A stretch of 64,000 nt of DNA from Asaia siamensis (GTDB lineage Bacteria; Pseudomonadota; Alphaproteobacteria; Acetobacterales; Acetobacteraceae). This document shows positions 54,002 through 63,861 of this stretch, piece after piece; the stretch's first letter is position 1, and every line of letters begins with the position of its first letter. The notes under the pieces were generated by a model. It worked only from the letters and a program-made list of their open reading frames with translations, was not told the origin of the DNA and did not search any database. The DNA lies in assembly GCF_014635085.1 (NCBI RefSeq), contig NZ_BMCH01000001.1, positions 589,151 through 653,150 of the forward strand, read 5' to 3'. Position numbers and translations under genes: made by a program.

Positions 54002-54380
54002 TCGTTTCTGCGACGACGGCGTCGTCTGTCTTTTCTGAAAGATCGGGCTGCTCAGACGCTTCCTGCCCGGTCAAGGGAACGATCTGAAAATGAAACGAAG
54101 AGCGCTGTCGCTATCGGGGGGATCGTTCGCACGATTTCCCCGGTCGGATCGATTCAGCCTGCTTGTCGTCGAATTTCGATCTGGAACGGAATGTTTCTCA
54201 AGGGTAATTTCGATCTCCTAAAGTAATATATGTGTTCGCATTACAACGTAGGTAAGTAACGATGTGATAAAAATACAATGATATGAATCGGGGAATGTCG
54301 AAGTGAAATAAGACACTGGACCTGATTTCGTTTGTGAAATCTTTTCGTCTCCAGAACGCCTTTTGGAGGTCGAAAACACT
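54002..54380. other. AT-rich leader region upstream of the TonB-dependent receptor
   Basis: About 380 bases with no gene; clearly more AT-rich than the surroundings between 54170 and 54320. An 11-base direct repeat AATTTCGATCT occurs at 54172-54182 and 54206-54216. This is the likely promoter and regulatory region of the receptor; no Fur or other known operator was identified. Confidence 0.45.
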
Positions 54381-57338
54381 ATGAAGATGATCAGGAACAA
54401 GCGACGACTACTGCTTGTCTCCACGCTCGGCGCCGGACTTGCTCTGGGTCACGCGCAGACTGCCCATGCGGCACAATCTGCTACGGCTCCGGCTCACAAG
54501 ACGCATAAGCGTGTGGCGAAGAAGGCAGCGCCGTCTGTTGCCCGCCAGCAGGCCACAACCGCTCCCGCAGCCGGCGCCGCGCCGCTGGTTCAGCCGGCGG
54601 CGCGCACGGTATCGGCACAGCGCAATGCCTTTGCCCCTGTTGCAGACAGCCTTTCGCGCGGTGGCAGCGAAAATATCGTCGTGACGGGTTCTGCTCTGAG
54701 CACCTCGAACAACGCCAATGCCAACCCGGTGCAGATCGTTACGGCCAAGCAGATCATGCAGACCGGCGCAAGCACGGTTGGTGACTATCTGCAGCGCCTG
54801 CCTTCTGTTGGTTCATCCGGCACCTATAACTCGCAGACCAATGGTACCGGCGGTTCTTCCTGCGTCGATCTGCGCAATCTCGGGCAGAACCGTACGCTGG
54901 TGCTGATTGACGGCAAGCGCACGACGCTCAACGGCAATAACAGCTGCGTCGATCTGAACACGATCAACGTCTTTCAGGTTGCAAGCATCGAAATCCTGAA
55001 AGATGGCGGTTCGGAGCTTTACGGCGCTGACGCTGTGGCCGGTGTGATCAACATCAAGATGCGCCACGACCTCAACGATGCGAACATTACCGTCAAGGGT
55101 GGCATCTCCGATGTTGGCGATGGCCAGACGGGTCAGATCTCTGGTTACAAGGGCTGGAATTTCGACCACGGCAAGGGCAACGTCACCCTGTTTGGTTCGT
55201 ACATGACGTCCAGCGGCATCATGCAGCGCAACCGCGCCTGGTCGCGTAACGTGCAGACCAACGATCCGGTCGACGCCTCCGATCTGTTGTTCGGTTCATC
55301 CATTCCGACCACCGGCAAGTATTTTACAGATTCCGGTACCTATATCCCGAATGCCAGCGGCTCGGGATATCACACCGCGACGTCAGCCGACCGCTATAAT
55401 TACGGTTCGCAGCAATCCCTCACCAACTCGCTGCAGAACTCGACGCTGTCTTTCGATGCGCATTACGACGTGAACAAGCATTTCACGCCCTATGCCAATT
55501 TCCAGTACAGCCATCGCACATCCAGCACGATGCTGGCCCCTGAGCCGATGACGGGCAGCATCTATCCGTCCAATCTGCCGTCGAGCCTCGTTATCCCTGC
55601 TGACGCGCCTTACAACACGTTTGGCGAAGACGTGCTGATGTACAAGCGCTATGGCGAATGGGGTAACCGTCGTACCGAAACCGCTACCGACACCTATACG
55701 GCCATTGCTGGCGCCAAGGGCGAAATCACCCATGGCTGGATGTATGACCTGTCCTACACCTATGGCTGGAACCAGGTAACATCGCAGATGTCCGGTGTGG
55801 GCAACTACGCCAAGCTGCTTCAGGAATACGGGCTGCAGCAGGTCGATCCGACCGATTCCAGCAGCGCTCTGGTCTATAATCCTTCGGTCTGCCAGGCCTC
55901 TTCCGGTTGCGTGCTTTCCGATCCGTTCAAGCCTCTTTCCTCGGCTGCTGCGGCGTACTCCAACTACACCAGCCACGATCATTACTATTATCAGCTGCGT
56001 GACCTGAACCTGCGCATGCATAACAACCATGTCGCGACCATGCCCTGGAAGGGCGGTGGCGATCTGGGCTTCGCGCTGGGTATGGAACATCGTGGCGAGC
56101 AGCTGGCCTATCACCCCGATGCCGTCGTGGCTTCCGGTGATACGCTCACCAACTCGGCCTCCTACACCGGTGGCGGGTTCAACGTCACGGAAGGTTATCT
56201 CGAGGGCAAGGCCACGCTGCTTCGTGATGTGTTTCTCGCCAAGGATCTGACCATCGATGCGCAGGGGCGTTATTCGTCCTACAGCACCTTCGGTGGCACC
56301 AAGAACTGGAAGGCCTCAATCAACTGGGCGCCGATCCGCGATATCCGGTTCCGTGCAACCATCGGCAGCTCCTATCGTCAGCCGAACGTCTATGAACTCT
56401 ATTCGGGTGGCAGCCTTGGCTATGCTTCGGCAACCGATCCGTGCGCGCAGGCAAGCTCCTATGGTTCGCTGTCGGCGAATGTCGTCGCAAATTGCGCCAA
56501 GCAAGGGATCAACACCTCGACCTTCGTCGCGGCCAATTCGGGTCAGGTGCCGACGCTCTATGGTGGTAATGCATCGCTGAAGCCGGAAACGGGCCGTACC
56601 TACACGATCGGCACGGTCATCACGCCACGCTGGGTGCCGGGTCTGTCGGCTTCGGTTGAATACTGGCACTACACGATCAAGAACATGATCTCCTATCTGA
56701 GCTCGCAGTATATTCTTGACCAGTGCTACACGGGTGCCAGCTCAAGCTATTGCAACAATATCACGCGTGTTTCCGGCACCAGCCAGCTCAATTCGGTGAC
56801 CGATTATTACGCCAATATCGGTGGCCTGCGCACGAGCGGTATCGATTTCGATCTCGATTATCGCATCCGTGTGACGCGCAAGGACGTGGTGACGCTGGGC
56901 AACAACTTCCAGCAGCTCATCAGCTATCTGCAGCAGAACGAGCCGGGCGGTCAGTGGTACAACTATGCCGGTCGTTTGATGTATCAGTCGGGTACGGGCC
57001 AGCCGCGCGTGCGCGACTACGCCACGCTCAACTGGCAGCATGGCAACTGGGGCGTCACCTATATGCTCAAATATACGGGTGGCATGGTCTGGAACAACGG
57101 ATCGCAGGATCTCAGCACGGCGCTCGGCTATGGCCGCTACAAGACGCCCGGCATTTTCTCACATGATCTGACGGTCAATTACCGCCTCAACCGCTGGAAC
57201 TTTACCGGTGGTGTCAACAACCTGTTCGACAAGCAACCGCCTTTCGTGGCCGATGCCTCAACGAACAGTGCCGCAGGGCTTTATGGCGATCTCTATATGG
57301 GCCGCTATGTCTTCCTGCAGGCTGGCGTGAACTTCTGA
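54381..57338 (+). CDS. TonB-dependent outer membrane receptor
   Basis: 985 residues, start at ATG 54381 with GGAGGT about ten bases upstream. A signal peptide (basic KMIRNKRRLLL, cleavage near AQTAHA) is followed by a Lys/Ala/Pro-rich linker (about residues 35-95). The TonB box ENIVVTG and plug domain (GASTVGDYLQRLP, LVLIDGKR, IEILKDGGSELYGADAVAGVINIKM) lie at about residues 98-230. The 22-strand barrel ends in the aromatic C-terminus FLQAGVNF. The NVLFDKQPP-type last motif is present as VNNLFDKQPPFVAD. The type resembles Sphingomonas/AAB receptors for carbohydrates, peptides or siderophores; ligand unknown. Confidence 0.95.
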   Translation: MKMIRNKRRLLLVSTLGAGLALGHAQTAHAAQSATAPAHKTHKRVAKKAAPSVARQQATTAPAAGAAPLVQPAARTVSAQRNAFAPVADSLSRGGSENIVVTGSALSTSNNANANPVQIVTAKQIMQTGASTVGDYLQRLPSVGSSGTYNSQTNGTGGSSCVDLRNLGQNRTLVLIDGKRTTLNGNNSCVDLNTINVFQVASIEILKDGGSELYGADAVAGVINIKMRHDLNDANITVKGGISDVGDGQTGQISGYKGWNFDHGKGNVTLFGSYMTSSGIMQRNRAWSRNVQTNDPVDASDLLFGSSIPTTGKYFTDSGTYIPNASGSGYHTATSADRYNYGSQQSLTNSLQNSTLSFDAHYDVNKHFTPYANFQYSHRTSSTMLAPEPMTGSIYPSNLPSSLVIPADAPYNTFGEDVLMYKRYGEWGNRRTETATDTYTAIAGAKGEITHGWMYDLSYTYGWNQVTSQMSGVGNYAKLLQEYGLQQVDPTDSSSALVYNPSVCQASSGCVLSDPFKPLSSAAAAYSNYTSHDHYYYQLRDLNLRMHNNHVATMPWKGGGDLGFALGMEHRGEQLAYHPDAVVASGDTLTNSASYTGGGFNVTEGYLEGKATLLRDVFLAKDLTIDAQGRYSSYSTFGGTKNWKASINWAPIRDIRFRATIGSSYRQPNVYELYSGGSLGYASATDPCAQASSYGSLSANVVANCAKQGINTSTFVAANSGQVPTLYGGNASLKPETGRTYTIGTVITPRWVPGLSASVEYWHYTIKNMISYLSSQYILDQCYTGASSSYCNNITRVSGTSQLNSVTDYYANIGGLRTSGIDFDLDYRIRVTRKDVVTLGNNFQQLISYLQQNEPGGQWYNYAGRLMYQSGTGQPRVRDYATLNWQHGNWGVTYMLKYTGGMVWNNGSQDLSTALGYGRYKTPGIFSHDLTVNYRLNRWNFTGGVNNLFDKQPPFVADASTNSAAGLYGDLYMGRYVFLQAGVNF

Positions 57339-57344
57339 TGTTTC

Positions 57345-57370
57345 CTCCCGGCGCGTTACTGCGTCGGGAG
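57345..57370 (+). terminator. First hairpin after the receptor gene
   Basis: CTCCCGGCGC (57345-57354) pairs with GCGTCGGGAG (57361-57370), with one G-T pair, around a 6-base loop, seven bases after the stop. No T-run follows directly. Confidence 0.5.
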
Positions 57371-57396
57371 AAACCGGCCTTGCGCTATGAGGCAAG

Positions 57397-57436
57397 CGGG
57401 AGAGGCGGCTGCAAGGCCGCTCTCCCGTTTGTCGTT
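57397..57436 (+). terminator. Second hairpin and T-rich tail after the receptor gene
   Basis: CGGGAGAGGCGGC (57397-57409) pairs with GCCGCTCTCCCG (57416-57427) with one bulged G, followed by TTTGTCGTTT. Likely the main intrinsic terminator of the receptor gene. Confidence 0.75.
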
Positions 57437-57437
57437 T

Positions 57438-57463
57438 CCGACGTTTTATTCCGACGTTTTATT
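57438..57463. repeat. Two tandem 13-bp repeats
   Basis: CCGACGTTTTATT occurs twice in direct succession (57438-57450, 57451-57463), just after the terminator and before the convergent gene's stop. Probably replication slippage. Confidence 0.8.
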
Positions 57464-57478
57464 CCGGCGGTGCCTTGG

Positions 57479-57949
57479 TCAGTCTGAGCTCGATCCGACG
57501 AGGATACCGGCGCTCGCGTCGCTTTGGAACAGATAGGCGAAGTCCCGGAAGACCGGGTATGCGGGATGTCCGGTTTCCAGCCAGAATGCTTCGATCGTGT
57601 CGGCGGCTTCTACCAAATGCCGAACCTCATTCTCGAGATTCTCGAGCAATGCAAGAAACCTGTCGGACTGGATTGATGCCGCCGCTGGCCCACCATATTT
57701 GTCCCAATACATCAGGTTGCTCTTCAGAGTGGGCCAGACGGATGCTTTCTCGGCTTTCTGAATGCCACCCAGTTTTGCCGATGACCCTAGCGCTGCCTTG
57801 ATGATGATATCCCTGCCGACGGATGCCGGTAGGGACACGTCATAATATTTGAGGAAAACGCTGTAATTGAAGGCGTCCTCTTCTAGGCGGTCGACAAGGT
57901 CGTTCAGGATTTGCTGGTTCATATCAATCCGGATCTGCTGGACAGTCAC
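57479..57949 (-). CDS. Hypothetical helical protein next to a glycosyltransferase
   Basis: 156 residues from a GTG with GAGG five bases upstream; an ATG at 57922 is possible. The sequence is helical and acidic (LNDLVDRLEEDAFNYSVFLKYYDVSLPASVGRDIIIKAAL, ENLENEVRHLVEAADTIEAFW), with no signal or membrane segment. No family recognised. It follows the glycosyltransferase gene on the same strand after about 105 bases. Confidence 0.65.
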   Translation of the reverse strand: MTVQQIRIDMNQQILNDLVDRLEEDAFNYSVFLKYYDVSLPASVGRDIIIKAALGSSAKLGGIQKAEKASVWPTLKSNLMYWDKYGGPAAASIQSDRFLALLENLENEVRHLVEAADTIEAFWLETGHPAYPVFRDFAYLFQSDASAGILVGSSSD

Positions 57950-58055
57950 TGTTGCCTCGCAGAAATCTGTTCCAGTGTGGGTTTACTCTACCTCCAAGCT
58001 GGACGCGCATTTCCAGCTATCGGGGCAAGAAAACTACCCCGCGTTTGGACAGGCT

Positions 58056-59120
58056 TTAGCAGAGATAGGAATCATTCCCCGTCACGAGCGGGCCGCGAGC
58101 TTCGCGGTAATTACTGCCGCTCCGGTCGCGATGGTTTTCCACGGTCGAATAGAGAAGGCCGTCAGCCTCAGAATCAAAGACACGATGGGCGTGCTGCGTA
58201 AGGACAGGATAAATCGCCTTGGTATAGGCGTGCGGGCCGGTGATATTGAAGGTGGTGACAGCACCGACACCATGCACCTCAGGGCGATAGCTCAATATCT
58301 TTGTCATGACGAGCTGGATTACCCGTCTCAGAAAAGGATGGCCGGGGCGGGAGATCAGAAACCATTGCTGATATTCTCCACCCGCCACATAGGCGATGGA
58401 GGCGCCACGGCCCCAGCCTGCGTAGCGGCCCGAGCCTGACATGTTCCATTGTGAGAGCAGATACTGGTCATCTGGTCGCAGGATCGTGTCGAGCGGGCGC
58501 GACATGGATGATTTGAGGTCGAGATAGACCCCGCCCAGGCGATAGATCAGCAGATAGCGGAAAAAATCCGCTTTTGCCGCGCCATATTCGGCGCCGATCA
58601 TCAGGTAGATTTTCAACACCTCCCAGCCGTAATGCTCCGAGATGAACTGAAAGCGTGACGCTTCATCCCAGATATGGACAGCCCAGCCGGGATTGAGTTC
58701 TGTCGTTCTCGTGATGTTGGCAACGAGGGCCGGGTCGAGCGTGTTGCGGTCGTTACAGATGAAATGCAGCAATCGGGGAATGGCCCCGGATGCGTCAGAG
58801 GCTGGAGCGAGTAAAGGGAAGCGCTTCAGAAGCAGACAGGAGAGTTCGCTCCAGGACGGTCGGGTCATTTCGTGGTCCCGTGTGCCATCTGGCGCGTGTG
58901 AATAGAGCGCACCTTGCGCGTCCAGCAGCTGATAGACGCCTGGGCGCAGTGCTGCGAGCTGAAAAGAGGATGGCGCGTTGATCAGGTGTTTCTCTTTGAT
59001 GCCGAGCAATCCTGCATGACCTCGTTCCAGCACGATGCCGGTGAGCGCTGCATCGGACGAAATATCTTCGGAAGTGATGAGCGCATCACCGAACATCGTG
59101 ATCAGGGCCGTCTCGGTCAT
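58056..59120 (-). CDS. GT32-like glycosyltransferase (DXD sugar-binding region)
   Basis: 354 residues from ATG 59120, with AAGGAG seven bases upstream. The region IPRLLHFICNDR...LNPGWAVHIWDE (about residues 107-145) and AAKADFFRYLLIYRLGGVYLDLKSSMSRPLD (about residues 180-212) match the sugar-binding family that includes OCH1 and bacterial capsule/LPS transferases. The usual DxD reads DLK here. The 100 residues before this are unlike other members and unrecognised. A surface-glycan role is likely. Confidence 0.8.
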   Translation of the reverse strand: MTETALITMFGDALITSEDISSDAALTGIVLERGHAGLLGIKEKHLINAPSSFQLAALRPGVYQLLDAQGALYSHAPDGTRDHEMTRPSWSELSCLLLKRFPLLAPASDASGAIPRLLHFICNDRNTLDPALVANITRTTELNPGWAVHIWDEASRFQFISEHYGWEVLKIYLMIGAEYGAAKADFFRYLLIYRLGGVYLDLKSSMSRPLDTILRPDDQYLLSQWNMSGSGRYAGWGRGASIAYVAGGEYQQWFLISRPGHPFLRRVIQLVMTKILSYRPEVHGVGAVTTFNITGPHAYTKAIYPVLTQHAHRVFDSEADGLLYSTVENHRDRSGSNYREARGPLVTGNDSYLC

Positions 59121-59133
59121 TACCTTGCTCCTT

Positions 59134-62022
59134 TCACATATCAGGTCCGGGCAGCATCGCTGCAGGGTCGGCGGGCAGAAAAGCGCCGATCTGGCGCACG
59201 GCTTCGGCCAGGCTGACGCGTTCGACGGCGACGCCTTCAGGAAAGGCCGAAAGCAGACGTGAAGGCATGCGCCGGTCGAGAATGACAAAGACGCCCCGGT
59301 CATCCCCTTTGCGGATCAGACGGCCGAAAGCCTGTCGCAGTCTCATGCGGGTCAGGCGGTCATCATAGTCGCGCGGGTCGTCGGGAGAGAGGGCCCTGCG
59401 TCTCTCGCGATGCAGGATGTCGGGCCGTGGCCAGGGGGTTCTTTCGAATACGACGAGGCGCAGGGCCTGACCGGGCACATCCACGCCGTCTCGCATGGCA
59501 TCAGTGCCGAGCAGGCAGGAATGAAGCTCGGTGCGGAAGATATCGACCAGAGTGGCATTATCCATGGTGTCGACATGTTGGGCATAGAGTGGCAATCCGG
59601 CCTCTTCGAGAGGCGCTGCAATGCGCTGGTGCACGGCGCGCAGGCGCGAGATGGCCGTAAACAGACCCAGCGCGCCACCCTGAGAGGCCAGAAACAGCAG
59701 GCGATAAGCGCCGGCCAAAGCGTCGAGATCGTTTTGCGGCACGTCGGTCACGATCAGCGCGCGCGTCTGATGCGCGTAATCGAACGGGCTGAGCAGTGAG
59801 GCGCGGAAGGGCGGCTTGATGAAGTGCGGGGTTCCAAGCCGCATTTCTGCCGCAAGCCAGCTTTGCTCTACCTGACGGGGATCTGGCGCGTTCGGGCCTG
59901 AGACGGGTGTCTGATCCCGTAACGTTGCCGAGGTAATGAGCATGCCATGCGCCGGTCCCTGCATGACCGAGGCAAAAGGAATAGTGGGGTCGCGCCAGTG
60001 GCGATGCAGCCCGATATCGGTCTCACCCTGCCTGCCGGAAACATATTCCGTGCGTATCAGATCGATGAACGATCCTTCCGGACTATCCTCCTCGCTCAGC
60101 ACCGTGTCGAGCATCGCAATCCAGCCTTCGACACGGGCGATGGCGCGGCGCCTGAGCGAGCGGATCATGGCCTCTATGCGCAGACGCTGGGCGGCTTCGA
60201 GCGCGTCATCGGGCTCGCTCAGCAGGGATTTCAGGCGCTCGACCAGGGTTTGCAGCGGATTAAGCAAGCGGCGTAACGCGGTATCCAGAGGCTCTGTCGC
60301 CTCGCGCAGGGCCTCGCCTGCGGGATGCAGCCCGCATTCTGATGAATCCTGCCCTTGCGTACCGATGCGCCTAGCTTCGAGCTGCGCCCTGAGGGCCTGG
60401 AAGAACTGCTCCGAAGGATTGGCGATAAGGTCGGGCACGCTGGGCTGGGGGGCATTGTCCTCGCCGTTCAGCCGACCGAGCCAGCCGGGCGCGGGCAGGG
60501 CATGGGCCGCGCCCAGTATGGCTTCGAGCGGTGCATCCAGAACGGGAGAGGTGGCAACAAGATCCTCAAGGCGGCGGCGCAGACCGCGCGCACGTGAGCG
60601 GCTTCCTTCGGCGCCGAGCAGCCAGCGCCGGAGTTCTGCCGCTTCAAGTCCCGAAAGGGCGAGGGAGAAGGCACTATCTGCCGCTTCGGGCAGATGATGC
60701 CCCTCATCGAAGAAGTAGCGCGTTGGAAGCTGGTCCTCATCCGGCACATCATCACGGGCCAGGCTGGACCAGCTGGCCTGGGAGAGAACCAGCGCGTGGT
60801 TGGCAATGACCAGACGTGCGCCCCTTGCACGGCGGATGGAGTGCTCGACAAAGCAGGTCTGGTAATGCGGGCAGGCGCCATGGATGCATTCGCCGCGACG
60901 ATCGGCCATGCCGAACAGAACGCTGCCGCCGAAAATATCCCCGAACCAGCCGGGCAGATCGCCGCCCATGAGATCGCCATCCTCGGTGGCCTCCGCCCAG
61001 CGTGCGAGCATCGAGAGACCGATCAGTGCTGCAGGGGAGGGTGAGGGGCGTGAGGCGAGCGTATTGACCGCGTCTTCCATGTTCAGCAGGCAGAGATAGT
61101 TTTCGCGTCCCTTGCGCAGCACGACGGCCTCACGACGCTCTGCATCGTCAGGATAAAGGCGCCGGAGTTCCTGCTCGATTTGGCGCTGCAGATGGCGCGT
61201 ATAGGTCGAGACCCAGACAGGGCCATCATTCTGCTCGGCCCAGACACTGGCGGGGGCGATATAGCCCAGTGTCTTGCCTGTGCCTGTACCGGCTTCTGCC
61301 AGAACGATCTCGGGAATGCCTGCGCCTTCTCTCGGGGCAAGGGCTTGCGTTACCGCCGAGGCATAATCGGCCTGACCCGGTCGTGTCTCTGCGCCCTCAC
61401 CAAGAATGCGCGTCAGGCGCGCTCTTGCTTCCGCGGGAGCCACCGGTCGGCTGCCCGGCGGCGGTCTCTGGGCCATTTCCTCCCATCGGGGCAGCCGACG
61501 CCAGACGCGCAGGGCCTCGTAAGGGTGACGATGCTGGCTTGGATGGGCCTCCAGAGCGTCTTCCACGAAGCTGGCCCAGGCCCATCCTGCGCGGGAAAGC
61601 AGAGGCAGAAGGCTGCGTAGCGTTTCGACTTCTCGCGACGTGACCATGGAGTCGAGGGCCTGCCGAAGCTTCTCGAGCAGGAGAAGGAGAAAATCTGCCT
61701 CGCAATGCTCGGGCGGGGTGAGGCCAAGGGCCAGCCCCATGCCGCGCGGTGTCGGCACGACGGCGCGCGTTGGAAAGAGAAAGAGGAAAAGCTCGAGCAG
61801 ATCAAACCAGGGAACGACCTGTCCCGGTGGGGTCAGCCCCAGACGCCTGATCGTTGCAGGGCCATGGATCAGAAGGGGCGCAGGCAGGGTTGCGAGCAAC
61901 GACGTCGCCTCCTGAGCCTCAAGCGACAGGATTTCGCCATCCGGCGTCAGGATCGAGGCACGAGCGCGTGTTGAGATCAGGGCGGGGGCATCGTAAGGCG
62001 AGGCGCGAGAAGGCGTGGGCAT
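59134..62022 (-). CDS. DinG/XPD-like Fe-S ATP-dependent DNA helicase
   Basis: 962 residues. An N-terminal alphaproteobacterial domain (about residues 1-200) precedes the helicase core. Walker A is EAGTGTGKT (about residue 245), DEGHHLPEA (DExH box) is at about residue 437, and the Fe-S cysteines (GECIHGACPHYQTCF) are at about residues 383-397. C-terminal motifs include LLITSATL (about residue 695), DAMRDGVDVPGQALRLVVFERTPW and RMRLRQAFGRLIRKGDDRGVFVILDRR. DinG-type 5'-3' helicases resolve R-loops and other structures. Directly upstream of the glycosyltransferase gene (13-base gap), same strand. Confidence 0.92.
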   Translation of the reverse strand: MPTPSRASPYDAPALISTRARASILTPDGEILSLEAQEATSLLATLPAPLLIHGPATIRRLGLTPPGQVVPWFDLLELFLFLFPTRAVVPTPRGMGLALGLTPPEHCEADFLLLLLEKLRQALDSMVTSREVETLRSLLPLLSRAGWAWASFVEDALEAHPSQHRHPYEALRVWRRLPRWEEMAQRPPPGSRPVAPAEARARLTRILGEGAETRPGQADYASAVTQALAPREGAGIPEIVLAEAGTGTGKTLGYIAPASVWAEQNDGPVWVSTYTRHLQRQIEQELRRLYPDDAERREAVVLRKGRENYLCLLNMEDAVNTLASRPSPSPAALIGLSMLARWAEATEDGDLMGGDLPGWFGDIFGGSVLFGMADRRGECIHGACPHYQTCFVEHSIRRARGARLVIANHALVLSQASWSSLARDDVPDEDQLPTRYFFDEGHHLPEAADSAFSLALSGLEAAELRRWLLGAEGSRSRARGLRRRLEDLVATSPVLDAPLEAILGAAHALPAPGWLGRLNGEDNAPQPSVPDLIANPSEQFFQALRAQLEARRIGTQGQDSSECGLHPAGEALREATEPLDTALRRLLNPLQTLVERLKSLLSEPDDALEAAQRLRIEAMIRSLRRRAIARVEGWIAMLDTVLSEEDSPEGSFIDLIRTEYVSGRQGETDIGLHRHWRDPTIPFASVMQGPAHGMLITSATLRDQTPVSGPNAPDPRQVEQSWLAAEMRLGTPHFIKPPFRASLLSPFDYAHQTRALIVTDVPQNDLDALAGAYRLLFLASQGGALGLFTAISRLRAVHQRIAAPLEEAGLPLYAQHVDTMDNATLVDIFRTELHSCLLGTDAMRDGVDVPGQALRLVVFERTPWPRPDILHRERRRALSPDDPRDYDDRLTRMRLRQAFGRLIRKGDDRGVFVILDRRMPSRLLSAFPEGVAVERVSLAEAVRQIGAFLPADPAAMLPGPDM

Positions 62023-62199
62023 CGCTGTCAGTCTAGACGTTAGAGGGGCGTACTACCAGCGAGGGAACGTCTCTGAGTTCGTTCGAAGCGTCTGCCTGGC
62101 TAAAGCCAAGGGAACCCGCGTCAAAAACAGCTATTCAGGAAGGGTGTAACGCCATGTTGCTTGACCGGGCGAGGAACTATTTCTAGTTTTCATCCGATC

Positions 62200-63825
62200 A
62201 TGTCCGACAGCATTCAAAACAACGCCCCGCTCCCTCCTGATGCTCCTGCGCTGCCAAAAGCCTGGCCGTTCGAGGAGGCGCGAAAAATCGCGGCCCATGT
62301 CGAGGCACGCGGTGGCGAGGCGCCTGCTCTGCTCGAGACCGGTTATGGCCCCTCTGGCCTGCCCCATATCGGGACGTTTGGCGAGGTTGCCCGCACTACG
62401 TGGGTGCGTCAGGCCTATGAGCAGCTTACAGGCCGCAAGACGCGTCTACTGGCGTTCTCTGACGACATGGATGCCCTGCGCAAGGTGCCGGGCAACGTGC
62501 CGAACCAGGAGATGCTGACGCAGCATCTCGGTCTGCCGCTCAGCCGCATCCCTGACCCGTTCGGCAAATTCGAGAGTTTTTCGGCGCATAACAACGCCAT
62601 GCTGTGCGAATTCCTGGATCGCTTCGGCTTCGATTACGAATTTGCATCGGCGACCGATTATTACACCTCCGGCGTTTTCGATGCAGCTTTGCGCCGTATG
62701 CTCGAGGTGCATGATGAAGTCGTGGCGACCATCGCTCCGACACTCGGTGCCGAGCGCCGCGCCACCTATTCGCCCGTGCTTCCCATTCATCCCCGCACCG
62801 GTCAGGTCATGCAGGTGCCTGTCATCAAGGTTGACCCCGACGCCGCCACGGTGGCCTGGAAAGACCCGGAGACAGGGGAGACATTCGAGACCTCCGTTCT
62901 GGGCGGTCACGCCAAGATGCAGTGGAAGGCCGACTGGGCCATGCGCTGGTTCGCGCTGGGCGTCGATTACGAAATGTCGGGCAAGGACCTGATCGACAGC
63001 GTGAAGCTGTCGAGCAAGATCTGCCGTATTCTCGGCAAGGCACCGCCTGCCGGGCTGACCTACGAGCTGTTCCTTGATCAGAACGCGCAGAAGATCAGCA
63101 AGTCCAAGGGCAACGGGCTTTCGATTGATGAGTGGCTGCATTACGCACCGCCCGAGAGTCTGGCGCAGTACATGTTCAACCAGCCGACGCGCGCCAAGCG
63201 TCTGTTTTTTGACGTGATTCCGCGGGCTATGGACGAATATCTGGCCAATCTGGACAAGGCGGTCGAGACGCAGGACCCGCTGGTTCTGCAGGCAAACCCG
63301 GCCTGGTTCATTCATGGCGGTGAAATCGATAGCGGTCTGTCGAGCCCGGTCTCTTTCACGGCGTTGCTCAACCTGGCTTCGGTTGCCAATGCCGAAACCA
63401 GCGACACGCTCTGGAAATTCCTTCGTCGTTATGATCCCTCGCTTTCGCCCGAGACTCATCCTTATGTCGACCGTCTGGTCGGCCATGCGCTGGTCTATTT
63501 CAAGGAATTCGTTCGTCCGGCCAAGACGTTCCGTGCGCCGACCGATCTGGAGCGCGTGGCACTGCAGGATCTGGCAGACGCCTTGAAACAGGCCGATGCG
63601 AGCCTATCTCCGGTTGAAGTTCAGGACATCGTCTTTGAAATCGGCAAGAAGCATCAGATCCAGCCGCTGCGCGCGTGGTTCGGGTGCCTCTATGAAGTGC
63701 TTCTGGGTCAGACTGAAGGGCCGCGTTTCGGTATCTTCGCCTCACTTTTCGGTCTGCCGGAAACCGTGGCGCTGATCGAAGGGGCGCTTGCCCGCGACGC
63801 CCATGTCGAGGAAGCGGTTCAGTGA
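62200..63825 (+). CDS. lysS: Class I lysyl-tRNA synthetase
   Basis: 541 residues. The class I signatures are HIGT (residues 56-59, in GPSGLPHIGTFGEVARTTWV) and KISKS (about residues 298-302), with DDMDALRKVPGN (about residue 87) and GGHAKMQWKADWAMRWFALGVDYEMSGKDLIDS between. This archaeal-type enzyme replaces the class II LysRS in many alphaproteobacteria. The start at 62200 is chosen from the family N-terminus; an in-frame start 13 codons upstream is less likely. Confidence 0.96.
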   Translation: MSDSIQNNAPLPPDAPALPKAWPFEEARKIAAHVEARGGEAPALLETGYGPSGLPHIGTFGEVARTTWVRQAYEQLTGRKTRLLAFSDDMDALRKVPGNVPNQEMLTQHLGLPLSRIPDPFGKFESFSAHNNAMLCEFLDRFGFDYEFASATDYYTSGVFDAALRRMLEVHDEVVATIAPTLGAERRATYSPVLPIHPRTGQVMQVPVIKVDPDAATVAWKDPETGETFETSVLGGHAKMQWKADWAMRWFALGVDYEMSGKDLIDSVKLSSKICRILGKAPPAGLTYELFLDQNAQKISKSKGNGLSIDEWLHYAPPESLAQYMFNQPTRAKRLFFDVIPRAMDEYLANLDKAVETQDPLVLQANPAWFIHGGEIDSGLSSPVSFTALLNLASVANAETSDTLWKFLRRYDPSLSPETHPYVDRLVGHALVYFKEFVRPAKTFRAPTDLERVALQDLADALKQADASLSPVEVQDIVFEIGKKHQIQPLRAWFGCLYEVLLGQTEGPRFGIFASLFGLPETVALIEGALARDAHVEEAVQ

Positions 63826-63861
63826 GAAAGAGAGACGATCGTCAGCCTTAATCGAGGGTTC

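Noticed and set aside
58056-59120. GT32-like protein with DLK instead of DxD, possibly inactive
   Set aside because: Related bacterial transferases can vary at this position, and without an alignment the change cannot be called a loss.
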